Positions 26,328 through 36,100 of a DNA stretch of 64,000 nucleotides are shown one piece after another. The stretch is from Rhizobiales bacterium NRL2 (GTDB lineage Bacteria > Pseudomonadota > Alphaproteobacteria > Minwuiales > Minwuiaceae). Positions within the stretch are counted from its first letter, which is position 1; the number at the start of each line of letters is the position of its first letter. The stretch spans positions 3,525,031-3,589,030 of the forward strand of contig CP016093.1 of the NCBI GenBank assembly GCA_001664005.1, in the 5' to 3' direction. A program made the position numbers and the translations under genes. The notes under the pieces were generated by a model, which saw only the letters and a program-made list of their open reading frames with translations, did not search any database and was not told where the DNA came from.

Positions 26328-27286
26328 CGGTCGTCCTTCATGGCCAGTCGCAGGAGGTCGAGGGCCGCCTTTTCCACTGTCGCGTCCCCGGTCGTCAATG
26401 CCCTTGCCAGCCGCTCCACTTCGGCGCTGTCGACCGCCGAGAGACGCCGCGACGCCAGATCAAGCGCCGCACGCCGGAGCAGACGCCGGGCACGGGCCAT
26501 GGGCGCGGCGTGGCGGCGCTCCCGCCCCAGCGCGTCCACCGCGGCAGCGAGTTCCGCCACCCCTTCCCCGTTCAGCGCCGTGGTCTTCAGCACTGCCGGC
26601 CGCGTCCCCTCGGGCCGCATGCTGGCCATCGTCTTCAGATGGCGGAGCGTCTGGGCCGCCAGCGGGTGGTCGCCCTTGTTGACCACAAGGATGTCGGCGA
26701 TCTCGAGTATGCCGGCCTTGATCGCCTGCACGTCGTCGCCCAGGCCGGGCGCGGCGACCACCACCTTGACGTCCGCCACATCGGCGATCTCCACCTCCGA
26801 CTGGCCGGCGCCGACCGTCTCGATGACGATGACGTCGCGGCCGCCGGCGTCCATGCAGTCCATCACGCGGACGGCGCTGCGCGACAGCCCGCCGAGGTGA
26901 CCGCGGCTGGCCAGCGACCGCACGAACACCCCGTCATCGCCGGCATGGCCGGTCATGCGGATGCGGTCGCCCAGGATCGCGCCGCCGGAAATCGGACTGG
27001 AGGGGTCGACCGCGATGACGCCGACCGTGCGGCCGCGCTCGCGCTGTTCCCGGACGAAGGCGTTGACCAGGGTCGACTTGCCCGCGCCGGGCGGCCCGGT
27101 GAAGCCGACCGAAATGGCGCGGCCCAGGCGGCCCTGCATCGCCCGAAGCACCGCGGTCGCCTCGCGGTTCTCGTTCTCGACCGCCGTGATCGCGCGGCTC
27201 AGCGCGCGGCGCTCGCCAGCCAGCCAGTCGTCCAGCCAGTCGGGTGGCGCGTCGTCCGCGCCCGGCCTGTCAGCGGGGTTCTTCAA
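26324..27286 (-). CDS. meaB: Methylmalonyl-CoA mutase-associated GTPase MeaB
   Basis: A 320-residue G3E-family GTPase chaperone that loads and protects the B12 cofactor of methylmalonyl-CoA mutase or ethylmalonyl-pathway mutases. Walker A is GFTGPPGAGKST (residues 61-72), followed by VDPSSPISGGAILGDRIRM and VIVIETVGAGQSEVEI, and the base-recognition NKGD. The mutase itself is not in this window. It starts inside the HPr gene (17-bp overlap), linking it to the PTS-Ntr block. Confidence 0.92.
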   Translation of the reverse strand: MKNPADRPGADDAPPDWLDDWLAGERRALSRAITAVENENREATAVLRAMQGRLGRAISVGFTGPPGAGKSTLVNAFVREQRERGRTVGVIAVDPSSPISGGAILGDRIRMTGHAGDDGVFVRSLASRGHLGGLSRSAVRVMDCMDAGGRDVIVIETVGAGQSEVEIADVADVKVVVAAPGLGDDVQAIKAGILEIADILVVNKGDHPLAAQTLRHLKTMASMRPEGTRPAVLKTTALNGEGVAELAAAVDALGRERRHAAPMARARRLLRRAALDLASRRLSAVDSAEVERLARALTTGDATVEKAALDLLRLAMKDDR

Positions 27287-27560
27287 AACGGTCGGCGACC
27301 AGCCGGCCCAGCGCCGCCACCGCCTCCTCGGCGTCCTCGCCCTCGGCCGTGACCTGGATCGCGGTGCCCTTGGCCGCGGCCAGCAGCATCAGGCCCATGA
27401 TGGAGTCGGCCTCGACGGCGACGCCGTCCTTTTCCACCGTGATACGGGCCCCCCACTGCTTGGCGCAGTGCACGAACTTGACCGCGGCGCGGGCGTGCAG
27501 GCCCTTTTCGTTGCAGATGGTGAGCGATTCCCGAATCACCGGCGGGGAGGACGCGCTCAC
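27270..27560 (-). CDS. ptsH: HPr phosphocarrier protein
   Basis: A 96-residue HPr. The phosphorylated histidine is His22 in GLHARAA and the HprK target serine is Ser53 in ADSIMGLM. In alphaproteobacteria without sugar PTS permeases this protein belongs to a regulatory PTS that senses nitrogen or carbon status. Its start overlaps the EIIA stop by 4 bp. The histidine, the serine and the neighbouring HprK together show a complete Ser-phosphorylation loop; Enzyme I is not in the window. Confidence 0.94.
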   Translation of the reverse strand: MSASSPPVIRESLTICNEKGLHARAAVKFVHCAKQWGARITVEKDGVAVEADSIMGLMLLAAAKGTAIQVTAEGEDAEEAVAALGRLVADRFEEPR

Positions 27561-27964
27561 TGGCTCCCGCTCGCCAGCACGGCGGACGCGATGTTGATGT
27601 ATTTGCGCCCGTATTCCTGCGCCGTCTCGGCGGCCTCCTTCAGCGAACTGTGTTCGCGCACCGTCGCGAGCTTGATCAGCATGGGCAGGTTCATGCCGGC
27701 AATCACTTCCAGCCGCCCCTGGTCCATGATCGAAATCGCCAGGTTGGACGGCGTGCCGCCGAACATGTCCGTCAGAACGATCACGCCCTCGCCCTCGTCG
27801 ACGTCGCCGACCGCATCCATGATGTCGGTCCGCCGCTGGTCCATGTCGTCATCGGGGCCGATGGAAATGGCGCGGACGTTCTGCTGGGCGCCGACGACGT
27901 GTTCGGTGGCGGCGATGAATTCCTCCGCCAGCCGGCCGTGGGTGACCAACACCATGCCGATCAT
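27557..27964 (-). CDS. PTS EIIA component, mannose type
   Basis: A 135-residue EIIA of the mannose/fructose family, with the active histidine His9 in LVTHGRLA and the GVIVLTDMFGGTPSN signature. There are no EIIB, EIIC or EIID genes, so it probably works as a regulatory phosphate acceptor from HPr rather than in sugar uptake. It is coupled to ptsH by a 4-bp overlap and lies 28 bp after rapZ. Confidence 0.93.
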   Translation of the reverse strand: MIGMVLVTHGRLAEEFIAATEHVVGAQQNVRAISIGPDDDMDQRRTDIMDAVGDVDEGEGVIVLTDMFGGTPSNLAISIMDQGRLEVIAGMNLPMLIKLATVREHSSLKEAAETAQEYGRKYINIASAVLASGSQ

Positions 27965-27992
27965 TGTCGCGATGTCTCCGATTCCGTTTTCG

Positions 27993-28910
27993 TCAGGCCG
28001 GGGAGGGAATCACGCCCGGCCGGTCAAGGTCCCGGTGACGAACGGTCACATGATCGGCCAGTCCGCGCAAGCGTTGGCCGAACAGGCTCGCCGCATAGAC
28101 GGAACGGTGCCGCCCGCCGGTGCAGCCGAAGGCGATCGTCAGGTAGGACTTCCCCTCCGAGCCGTATCGCGGCAACAGCAGCGCCAGCAGATCGGTGGTC
28201 TGTTGCAGAAAGGGCTCCCAGGCTTCGTCGGCGCGGATGTGGGCGCGGACGTCCTCGTCGAGGCCGGTTCCGGGCTTCAGCGCCGGCACATAGTGCGGGT
28301 TGCGCAGAAAGCGGACGTCGAACACCAGATCGGCGTCCCGCGGCAGGCCGTGGCGGTAGGAGAAGGACGTGACGAAGACCTGCAGCCCGGCCGGCCGTTC
28401 CGGGCTGTAGCGCGCGCCCAGCACCCGGCGCAGGTCAGGCAGGGCGAACTCCGAGGTGTCGATCATCTCGTCGGTCCGTTCCCGCAGCACCTCCAGCATG
28501 CGCCGCTCCATGCGGATGCCGTCCATCACGGCGCGGTCGGCGGCCAGCGGGTGGCGGCGGCGGGTCTCGGTGAAGCGCCGCTGCAGGACGTCCGGATCGG
28601 CATCCAGAAAGCAGAGTTCCACCGACCGGCGGGAACCGGTCCGCAGCGTCTTCAGCATGTCGACCAGATGGTCGGCGTCGAAGCCGCGGGTGCGGGTGTC
28701 AATCCCGACGGCGAGCGGCGGCGTCTCGTCTGCGGGAACATTCTCGGCCTCAAGCAGCCGCTCCAGCAGGTTGAGCGGCAGGTTGTCGACGACCTCCCAG
28801 CCCATGTCCTCGAGGATCTTCAGGGCCGAGCTCTTGCCCGCGCCGGACATGCCGCTCACCAGCAGCACCCGGCCGCTGTCGGCAATACGTTCTTCGTTCC
28901 CGTCGCTCAT
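27993..28910 (-). CDS. rapZ: RNase adapter / nucleotide-binding protein RapZ
   Basis: A 305-residue P-loop protein of the RapZ/YvcJ family. Walker A is GMSGAGKS (residues 20-27), with the family segment DMGWEVVDNLPLNLLERLL and a C-terminal IAFGCTGGRHRSVY domain that binds RNA or metabolites in E. coli RapZ. In E. coli it steers glucosamine-6-phosphate synthase sRNAs; the alphaproteobacterial role is less clear. It overlaps hprK by 4 bp. Confidence 0.94.
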   Translation of the reverse strand: MSDGNEERIADSGRVLLVSGMSGAGKSSALKILEDMGWEVVDNLPLNLLERLLEAENVPADETPPLAVGIDTRTRGFDADHLVDMLKTLRTGSRRSVELCFLDADPDVLQRRFTETRRRHPLAADRAVMDGIRMERRMLEVLRERTDEMIDTSEFALPDLRRVLGARYSPERPAGLQVFVTSFSYRHGLPRDADLVFDVRFLRNPHYVPALKPGTGLDEDVRAHIRADEAWEPFLQQTTDLLALLLPRYGSEGKSYLTIAFGCTGGRHRSVYAASLFGQRLRGLADHVTVRHRDLDRPGVIPSPA

Positions 28911-29380
28911 TCGATCAGCTTCTCCGGATCCGCGAGCGTGCGCAGGAACATGCGCAGCTTAGCGGTCGCCGATTCCTCGAATGGATATAGCTCCAGGAAT
29001 GGCAGGTTGAAGCCGAGAACAGGCCTTTCGGCCGGATCGGGCATCCGTTTCACGAGAATGCGATTGGCGGTGAGTTCGACCAGCGCCCCCACAGGTGCTT
29101 CGGCGGCGCATTCGGATGGCTCCAGCCGCACTATTCCCAGGCCGCGCACCTCGAGAAATCCCCTGATAGGCTCCGGCGCACGCGCCGTCAGCCGTCCCCC
29201 GGCGGTCGACAGCGCCGTGCGGTCGTCCGCAACCAGCCGCGCCCCTTCCGCAACCAACCGCAGGGCGAGGTCGGACTTGCCACTGCCGGACGGCCCCTCG
29301 AACAGCACCCCGACACCATCCACCTCGACGCAGGTGGCGTGAAGGATCGAGACGCCGCTATCTTTTCGGGATGACGGCAT
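28907..29380 (-). CDS. hprK: Short HPr kinase/phosphorylase
   Basis: A 157-residue HprK consisting only of the C-terminal catalytic P-loop domain, as is normal in alphaproteobacteria; Firmicute enzymes are about twice as long. Walker A is GPSGSGKSDLAL (residues 29-40), followed by ARLVADDRTAL and EVRGLGIVR. It phosphorylates or dephosphorylates the serine of HPr. It overlaps the upstream thioesterase gene by 23 bp and the downstream rapZ by 4 bp. Confidence 0.92.
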   Translation of the reverse strand: MPSSRKDSGVSILHATCVEVDGVGVLFEGPSGSGKSDLALRLVAEGARLVADDRTALSTAGGRLTARAPEPIRGFLEVRGLGIVRLEPSECAAEAPVGALVELTANRILVKRMPDPAERPVLGFNLPFLELYPFEESATAKLRMFLRTLADPEKLIE

Positions 29381-29795
29381 AGACCACCGTGGCCTGGGCG
29401 GCGGGCTTCTCCGCTTGTCCGTCGGCGTGGAGCAGGCAGTCGCCGAACATGGTCGTCCGACCTTCCTTGACCACGCGCGCCTCGCAGATCAGGTCGGCGT
29501 CGGCCACCGCGCGGAAGAAACTGGTCGACTGCTGCACCGTGGCGATGTTCTCGCCGCCCGACAGGCAGGACCGAATGGCGAAGACCATGGCCGTGTCGGC
29601 GACGGCCATCATGGCCTGTCCCGACAGGATCCCGCCCACGCGGTTCAGCCGCTCGTTCTTCGGGATGCGCAGACGCACGCGGCCGCGCTCGATCTCCTCC
29701 ACGACCAGGCCGAGATCCTTCACCCAGGGGGCGAACCACTCCTCGGCGCCACGGCGGGCTTCCGCCAGCGTCAGTTCCGATGCGCGCGCGTCCAT
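29358..29795 (-). CDS. PaaI family thioesterase
   Basis: A 145-residue hot-dog-fold acyl-CoA thioesterase. Family segments are LNRVGGILSGQAMMAVADTAM and TSFFRAVADADLICEARVVKEGRT. The start at the ATG behind GGAGGAGCC is preferred to a longer frame that begins 24 codons upstream. The gene overlaps hprK by 23 bp and heads the minus-strand run. That position is unusual: chvIG or pckA commonly precede hprK in related bacteria. The substrate is probably an aryl- or short acyl-CoA. Confidence 0.87.
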   Translation of the reverse strand: MDARASELTLAEARRGAEEWFAPWVKDLGLVVEEIERGRVRLRIPKNERLNRVGGILSGQAMMAVADTAMVFAIRSCLSGGENIATVQQSTSFFRAVADADLICEARVVKEGRTTMFGDCLLHADGQAEKPAAQATVVYAVIPKR

Positions 29796-29920
29796 GCCGG
29801 CTCCTCCCCCATTGCGGTTGCCTCCCGAACCCGGCGCACACATAAGCAGGGGGCGGCCGCCTTGCAAAGTCCTGAACGGCGAGCGGCCGCCGCCGCCCGC
29901 GCGCGCCGCTGGCCTCCAAA

Positions 29921-29933
29921 ATACTTTAAGTAT
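29921..29933. promoter_or_regulatory. ATACTT-T-AAGTAT palindrome (MarR-type operator candidate)
   Basis: A perfect 6-1-6 inverted repeat in an AT-rich patch, 30 bp before the ATG of the salicylyl-CoA hydroxylase fusion gene. Aromatic-acid and aryl-CoA catabolic genes are often controlled by MarR repressors that bind such short palindromes, released by the aryl-CoA. The repressor gene is not adjacent. Confidence 0.5.
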
Positions 29934-29962
29934 AAAATATCTCCCGCGATGGAGAATGGCCG

Positions 29963-32299
29963 ATGAAGATCAACGTGATAGGCGGGGGGCCGGCCGGGCT
30001 CTATCTCGCGATCCTGCTGCGCAAGGCGCGCAGCGATCTGGACGTCACGGTGCATGAACGCAATCGTCCCGACGACACCTTCGGCTTCGGCGTCGTGTTT
30101 TCCGACGAGACGCTGGGCCATTTCCGCGACGCTGATCCTGTCAGCTACGAGCAGATCATCGAACGCTTCGCCTACTGGGAAGAGATCGACACCCACTATC
30201 GCGGCGAGGTCATCCGCTCGACCGGGCACGGTTTCTGCGGCATCAGCCGTCTGGAGCTGCTGACCATCCTGCGCCAGCGGGCCGAGGACCTGGGCGTCCG
30301 AACCATCTTCGAGTCCGATGTCACGGACGTGGAGGCTCTTCGCGACTGCGACCTGCTGGTCGGCGCCGACGGCGTCAACTCGACCGTGCGCTCGGCCTAT
30401 GCCGGGAGCTTCCACCCGACGGTCGACCTGAAGCGCAACAGGTTCGCCTGGATGGGCTCCACCGCCCCGCTCAAGGCCTTCACCTTCCATTTCAAGGAGA
30501 ACCGGCACGGCCACTGGATGATCCACGCCTACCGCTTCCGCGGCGAGGCGGCGACCTGGGTCGTCGAGACGACGCCGGAAACCTTCGAGGCAGCCGGTCT
30601 GCGCGAGGACGACGAGGAAGGCTCCGTCCGCTATCTGGAAACGCTGTTCCGCGAGGAACTGCAGGGCCACCCGCTGCTCACCAACCGTTCCGTCTGGCGC
30701 CGTTTCCCCGCCGTGAGCTGCGAGAGCTGGGTGCACGAGAACGTGGTCATACTGGGGGATGCGGCGCACACGGCGCATTTTTCCATCGGCTCCGGCACCA
30801 AGCTGGCCATGGAGGACGCCATCGCGCTGGCAGGATCGGTGCTCGGCCATGGCAATGACGTCAAGGCGGCGCTGGCCCACTACGACGCCACGCGCCGCGA
30901 GGAGGTGGAGAAGACCCAGCACGCCGCGAACGTCTCGCTGCAATGGTTCGAGAACGTGAAGCGGAACTTCCGTCTGCCGCCGCTGCAGTTCAACTTCTCC
31001 ATGCTCTCGCGCTCCAAGCAGATCACCTACGACAACCTGATGATGCGCGACCCGGCCATGGTCGAGACCGCCGGGCGCTGGTTCGTCGACGACTGCCGCG
31101 CGAAGGGCCTGCCGGTGCCGGAAAACGAGACGCCGCCGCCGATGTTCACGCCCTTCCGGCTGCGCGGCATGACGCTCGCCAACCGGGTTGTCGTCTCGCC
31201 CATGTGCCAGTATTCGGCCAGCGACGGCGTGCCTGACGACTGGCATCTCGTGCATCTGGGCAGCCGCGCCATCGGCGGGGCCGGACTGATCTTCACGGAA
31301 ATGACGGACGTCTCGGCGGACGCGCGAATCTCGCCCGGCTGCACCGGCCTGTGGAACGCCGAACAGGAGGCCGCGTGGAAGCGCGTCGTCGACTTCGTTC
31401 ATGCGCGCTCGGCGGCGAAGATCGCCATGCAGCTGGGCCATGCGGGGCGCAAGGGTTCGACCCAGCTCGGCTGGGAGGAGATGGACCGGCCGCTCAGGGA
31501 AGGCAACTGGCCGATCGTCTCGGCCTCGCCCATCCCCTACTTCCCCGACAGCCAGGTGCCGAAGGAAATGACGGCCGGTGACATGGACCGGGTGGTCGAG
31601 GACTTCGCGGCGGCCGCACGACGGGCCGACCGTGCCGGCTTCGACATGCTGGAGATCCACATGGCGCACGGCTACCTGCTGGCGTCCTTTATCTCGCCGC
31701 TGACAAACAGGCGGACCGACGAACATGGCGGGTCCATCGAGAACCGCATGCGCTTTCCGCTGCAGGTGTTCCGCGCGGCCCGGGAGGCCTGGTCCGCGGA
31801 CAAGCCCATGTCGGTACGCCTCTCGGCCACCGACTGGATGCCGGAGGGTCTGACCGAAGCGGATTTCCTCGCCGCGGCGGCGATGCTGAAGGACGCGGGC
31901 GTCGACCTGATCGACGTCTCGGCGGGCCAGACGACGCCTGACCAGCGGCCCGTCTACGGCCGCATGTTCCAGACGCCCTTCGCCGATGCGGTCCGCCAGG
32001 ACCTCGGCATCCCCACCATGGCCGTCGGCAACATCACCACTGCCGATCAGGTGAACACGATCGTGCTCTCCGGGCGCGCCGATCTGGTGGCCCTGGCCCG
32101 CCCGCATCTCGCCGACCCGTACTTCACCCTCCATGCGGCGGCGCACTACGGCTACCGGCCGCAGGCATGGCCCAGCCCTTACCTCGCCGGGCGCGACCAG
32201 CTCTACGTCACCACCGCACGCGAGGGCGAGGAACTGGCGGAACTGCGGCGGCAGGCGCGGGCCACAAGGCCGGAAATGACCCGTCTGTCCGCCGACTGA
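29963..32299 (+). CDS. Bifunctional salicylyl-CoA 5-hydroxylase / NADH:flavin oxidoreductase
   Basis: A 778-residue fusion. Residues 1 to about 385 are an FAD monooxygenase: dinucleotide motif [48 protein letters not shown]. Residues about 390-778 are an old-yellow-enzyme-type reductase: [37 protein letters not shown]. The architecture is that of salicylyl-CoA 5-hydroxylase and 2-aminobenzoyl-CoA monooxygenase/reductase, which hydroxylate and reduce aryl-CoA rings. No aryl-CoA ligase or lower-pathway genes adjoin it. The ATG follows GGAGAATGGCCG. Confidence 0.9.
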   Translation: MKINVIGGGPAGLYLAILLRKARSDLDVTVHERNRPDDTFGFGVVFSDETLGHFRDADPVSYEQIIERFAYWEEIDTHYRGEVIRSTGHGFCGISRLELLTILRQRAEDLGVRTIFESDVTDVEALRDCDLLVGADGVNSTVRSAYAGSFHPTVDLKRNRFAWMGSTAPLKAFTFHFKENRHGHWMIHAYRFRGEAATWVVETTPETFEAAGLREDDEEGSVRYLETLFREELQGHPLLTNRSVWRRFPAVSCESWVHENVVILGDAAHTAHFSIGSGTKLAMEDAIALAGSVLGHGNDVKAALAHYDATRREEVEKTQHAANVSLQWFENVKRNFRLPPLQFNFSMLSRSKQITYDNLMMRDPAMVETAGRWFVDDCRAKGLPVPENETPPPMFTPFRLRGMTLANRVVVSPMCQYSASDGVPDDWHLVHLGSRAIGGAGLIFTEMTDVSADARISPGCTGLWNAEQEAAWKRVVDFVHARSAAKIAMQLGHAGRKGSTQLGWEEMDRPLREGNWPIVSASPIPYFPDSQVPKEMTAGDMDRVVEDFAAAARRADRAGFDMLEIHMAHGYLLASFISPLTNRRTDEHGGSIENRMRFPLQVFRAAREAWSADKPMSVRLSATDWMPEGLTEADFLAAAAMLKDAGVDLIDVSAGQTTPDQRPVYGRMFQTPFADAVRQDLGIPTMAVGNITTADQVNTIVLSGRADLVALARPHLADPYFTLHAAAHYGYRPQAWPSPYLAGRDQLYVTTAREGEELAELRRQARATRPEMTRLSAD

Positions 32300-32804
32300 A
32301 GCGAAAGGGCCGCTGCGGCTGAACCAGGAGGGTCCAACCGGCCCGGGCCGATGGTCACCGATTGGTCACCGCCCGGCGCGACGCAAGGCGAACGCGCGGC
32401 CACGCGACAACTCCCATGTAAAGACATTCATGTTTTCGCGCTACCATAATACTACATGAAGTATTTCTCTTCCCGATTCGACCTAGGCGTGGTACCAGCA
32501 TGCTGGATCAACCTTGGATGGTAGCAAGATACTTCAAAAAATTACAGTGGGAGCGCAACAAGGAACAGTAATCGGCCTTGTCGGGAGAGCATAGAATTGT
32601 ACTCTTCTCGCCCCATTTCAAACAAGAACCCATGGGAACAAGCGCGTTCACCGCGTCACCGCATCTACCCCAGTGCAGGAGCGAAGCATGCCGACCGGTT
32701 TGTTGACCAAGCAAGTGCGTTGAAAACTAAGTAACCTGCCAATATGTCGATATCAGCGCCAGGACGCATCGGAAAGACCACGCCATGAAAAGCAGAGTAG
32801 CGTT
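32300..32804. other. 505-bp lower-GC intergenic region without a supported gene
   Basis: The first 100 bp are GC-rich and hold a tandem pair of TGGTCACCG (32352-32360 and 32363-32371, 11-bp period). From about 32400 the sequence is visibly AT-richer than its surroundings. It contains the inverted repeat AATACT-ACATGA-AGTATT (32448-32465) and the perfect palindrome CCAGCATGCTGG (32495-32506). A 68-codon minus-strand frame at 32508-32714 shows no recognisable protein. The AT-rich part may hold the promoter of the downstream ribbon-helix-helix gene or be a remnant of acquired DNA. Confidence 0.5.
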
Positions 32805-33119
32805 GTGAAAGAACATTCTCAGACACCGGGCGGGCGACGCCCCCGGGTGCCCGGCACGGCCGTCCACAAGAGGTCGGTCCGCATCGCCGGCCACCCGACC
32901 AGCATTTCCCTGGAAGACGCCTTCTGGGACGCGCTGCGCGAACTGGCGGAAGGCCGGCAGATCAAGTTGAGCGAACTGGTCGAGGAGATCGACGCGAACC
33001 GCGAAAGCCAGAACCTTTCGAGCGCCATCCGCGTCTATCTGCTGGAAACCTACAGGCAGGCCCAGGGCGCCGGTGGCAGCGCGCCGCGCACGGAAGCAGG
33101 CGGCAGCAGCGCCCACTGA
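32805..33119 (+). CDS. Ribbon-helix-helix domain protein
   Basis: A 104-residue protein with an RHH_4-type DNA-binding domain: KRSVRIAGHPTSISLEDAFWDALRELAEGR followed by KLSELVEEIDAN and NLSSAIRVYLLE. Short N- and C-terminal tails are disordered. The start is a GTG without a strong ribosome site; the match to the family begins near residue 22. Homologues are common alphaproteobacterial putative regulators, sometimes described as aryl-sulfate sulfotransferase-like because of naming drift. It lies tail to tail with the AsmA gene. Confidence 0.83.
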   Translation: MKEHSQTPGGRRPRVPGTAVHKRSVRIAGHPTSISLEDAFWDALRELAEGRQIKLSELVEEIDANRESQNLSSAIRVYLLETYRQAQGAGGSAPRTEAGGSSAH

Positions 33120-33149
33120 GCGGACCCGCGTCCGGCCTCGCCGGTGTGG

Positions 33150-36100
33150 TCAGGGCGCGACGCTCAACCGGGGCGCATCCAGGGGCCCAGCAATGGACAG
33201 TGTCCCCGGGTCGGCCCCGCCCGCACCCTCCAGACCTCTCAACTCGAGATCGAGCCGCCAACGCGGCAGGTCGATGCTGCCGATTATCGTTGCCGCCCCC
33301 CCGGCGTCAGCGAACGGTCTGGTCGTGCGCAGCACCCCGCGGGTGGCCTCGAGCGTTCCTGCCAGGCCTTCCAGATCGGGCGAAGGCAACGTCTCGTCGA
33401 CGGGATCGAAGGCCAGATCGGCGCGTGTGATCTCGATCCGTCCGGACAGCGCGCGGATCATGTCGAAGGCGGTCACGCCGCGCCCCTCAAGAGCGGCCTC
33501 GAAATCGGCATCGCCTTCCAGCGCGGGCAACTCGCCCAGCAGCGCCGCGAGCATCGGGGACAGTTGCACGCCGCGCCCCTGAACCTCGGCCTCGACGAAG
33601 GGCACGCCGTCGGCGCCGAACGTCATTCGGCCGCCGATTTCGCCTTCGCCGATGCCGCCGCGCAGGTCCTCCGCCACCATCCGGCCGTCGGAGATGGCGA
33701 GCGATGCATGGAACGGCGCCAGCGACAGGCCATCTGCCGTCAGCCGCTCCATGTCGACCGTGGCGTCCAGGCGGACGCCGCGCAGCCAGCTCGTGCCGAT
33801 CGGAGAGAGCGACCACCGCCGTCCTCCGGTCTCGTTCTCCGCCGCGGATTTCGGCAGGTACGGGCCCAGATCCAGACGGCCGTCGGTCACGTTCGCGACC
33901 ACTTCCGGCTTGCCGCGCCAGTCGATCCCGACCGCACCGCTCAGGCGATCGTCGCCGGCCCTCGCCTCCAGCTCCGCCAGGCGCAGGCCGAATGCCCCGC
34001 CCTCCGCCACAGCAGTCGCGTCCAGCGCCGCGCCGCCGGCCGCCGACGGCCTGTAGCCGCTCCAGAGGCTCTCCATCAGGGCGATGACATCACCATGACG
34101 CAGGCGGGCGTCGAAGCGGTAGGCCGTCTCGCCTTCCTCGTTCCCGCCGACCTCGCCGGTCAGGTCCAGCCGCGCCGCCATGGCGTCCATACGGCCTGCA
34201 ATCCCCAGCCGCTCCGGCGATCCGGTCACCGTCCCTTCGACCGTTACCGGCCCCGCCAGCGCGAAAGGCAGCCGCCAATCCGGAAACGCCAGGCGGCGCA
34301 GCGCCGGCGCGCTGGGACTATCCAGACTCACCCTGAGGTCGAGTTGAGGCGCCGCCAACCAGTCGGCGACCGCACCCTCGATGCGTCCGTCCAGTTCCGC
34401 CGAACCGAACGCCACGGAGACCGCGGCCGAAGCGAAGCCGCCCTCCAGCCCGGCGTCCAGCGTCGCATCGCGCAAACGGCCGGCCATGCCGCCGCCTGTC
34501 GCGCCCAGCGCGCCCAGAAACGCGCCCATGTCCGGCGCCGTGACTTTCGCCTCCAGCGCGAACTGCGGGTTCTCCGGCGTGTCGACCCGGCCCGAAATCA
34601 GCACTTCCGCGCCCTGCAGCGCGCCGATACGCAGCGCCGTGAGAGTCAGGTTTCCGTCCAGCAGACCCGCCTCGAGCAGGACGTCCTCGGCCACCTCGGC
34701 GCCGGCGACCAGACGGTCGATGCGTATGATGGCGTTGGTATCGAAGCGGTCCAGCAGCGGCAGCCGGGGGGCCGCCGGATCCGGCGTCAGGACGCTCCAT
34801 CGCCAGGCGCGCAGGCCGAACAGGCCCGCATAGGCGTCGGCATTGATCTGATCGACGGCGACGTCGAGGCTGAAGGACGGGCGCTCGACCAGGGCGATGG
34901 CGATCCCGCCGGTCAGCCGCGACTGGTCCAGACGCAGATCGATCCCGGTGATCTGGGCGACGTCGCTGGTAATGCCCACCGCAGCGGACAGGCTGAGATT
35001 GCGCAACCGGCCACGGGCATCCAGCGGCACCGTCGCCCCGCTCCATTCAAGCAGGCTGACCAGATTGTCGGAAACCATCTCGACCGAGCCCTCCAGCCGA
35101 TAGGCGCCGGCCGCGAGACGCAGTTCGCCGGAGAACGCGAGATCCGAACCGCCCGGCAGCAGCGCCGAAACTCGGCCGATCGACAGCGCGCCATTGGCCA
35201 GCCGGGCGTCCAGAGTGAACTGGCGTACATAGCCGTCGCCGAACTCCACCAGGCCGACATCCAGACGGATGGCCGCGCCCAGTTCGGGCAGACGATCCAG
35301 CGCGCGCGCCGCCGTTGCGGCGCCGTCGGGCCAGTGCCGCAACGAGGCGAGCAGCGGCGGGCCGGCCAGCTTGTCGAAGGCCAGCGCCACATCCAGAGAG
35401 GGCGACGCGCCGAGGTCCGCGCTGAACCGGCCCCCGAAGGCGGCGTCGGCCAGCATGCCGCTGATACCGTCGAGCACCAGTTCCGATCCGTCCAGCCGCG
35501 CGCCGGCACGGAAGCGCAGCGGCACCGGTTCCTCGCCCGGCGGCACCAGCGCGAAGAGGTTCTCGAATGCGCGCAGATCGGCGATATCCGCCTCGAACTG
35601 GCCTTCGGCGACACCGGCGGCCGGATCGGCAAGGCGGCCCTGAAACCGCGCCATGGCGGTGTCGTCCAGATTCATTTCGACGAACAGCGACGGCCGCGCG
35701 CCCTGGCCGAGTCTGAAATTGACGTCGACGTCGCGGCCCTGCCAGACCCCGGCCAGATGACCGGTGACGCTTCCTGCGCTGCCGTCCAGGTTGATCTCGC
35801 CCGACAGGTCCGATGCGGACAGGGCGCGGCCGGCCGGCTGATCGCGGTAGTTCAGTACGCCGCCGGAAATGCCGAGTACGCTTATCGAGAGACCGTCCCC
35901 CTGGTCGGGAGCGCGAAGTCCGGCGTAGTTGGTGCGGCCGGTCAGGTCCGCGTGCAGCGTGATCACCGGCTCTACCAGTTCGATCCGCTCGGCCAGGAAC
36001 TCGCCTGCCAGCAGACCGCCGAGCGACAGGCGCATCTCGGCGCGCCGCGCGGTCAGGATCGGATCGAGGTCGCGCGCCGAACCGCCCTCCACCACCACGC

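Noticed and set aside
29771-32146. A 791-codon minus-strand frame opposite the salicylyl-CoA hydroxylase fusion
   Set aside because: It is the antisense of two confirmed enzyme domains and contains no motif of its own.
32508-32714. A 68-codon minus-strand frame in the AT-rich gap
   Set aside because: No ribosome site, no domain, odd composition; probably chance in a lower-GC stretch.
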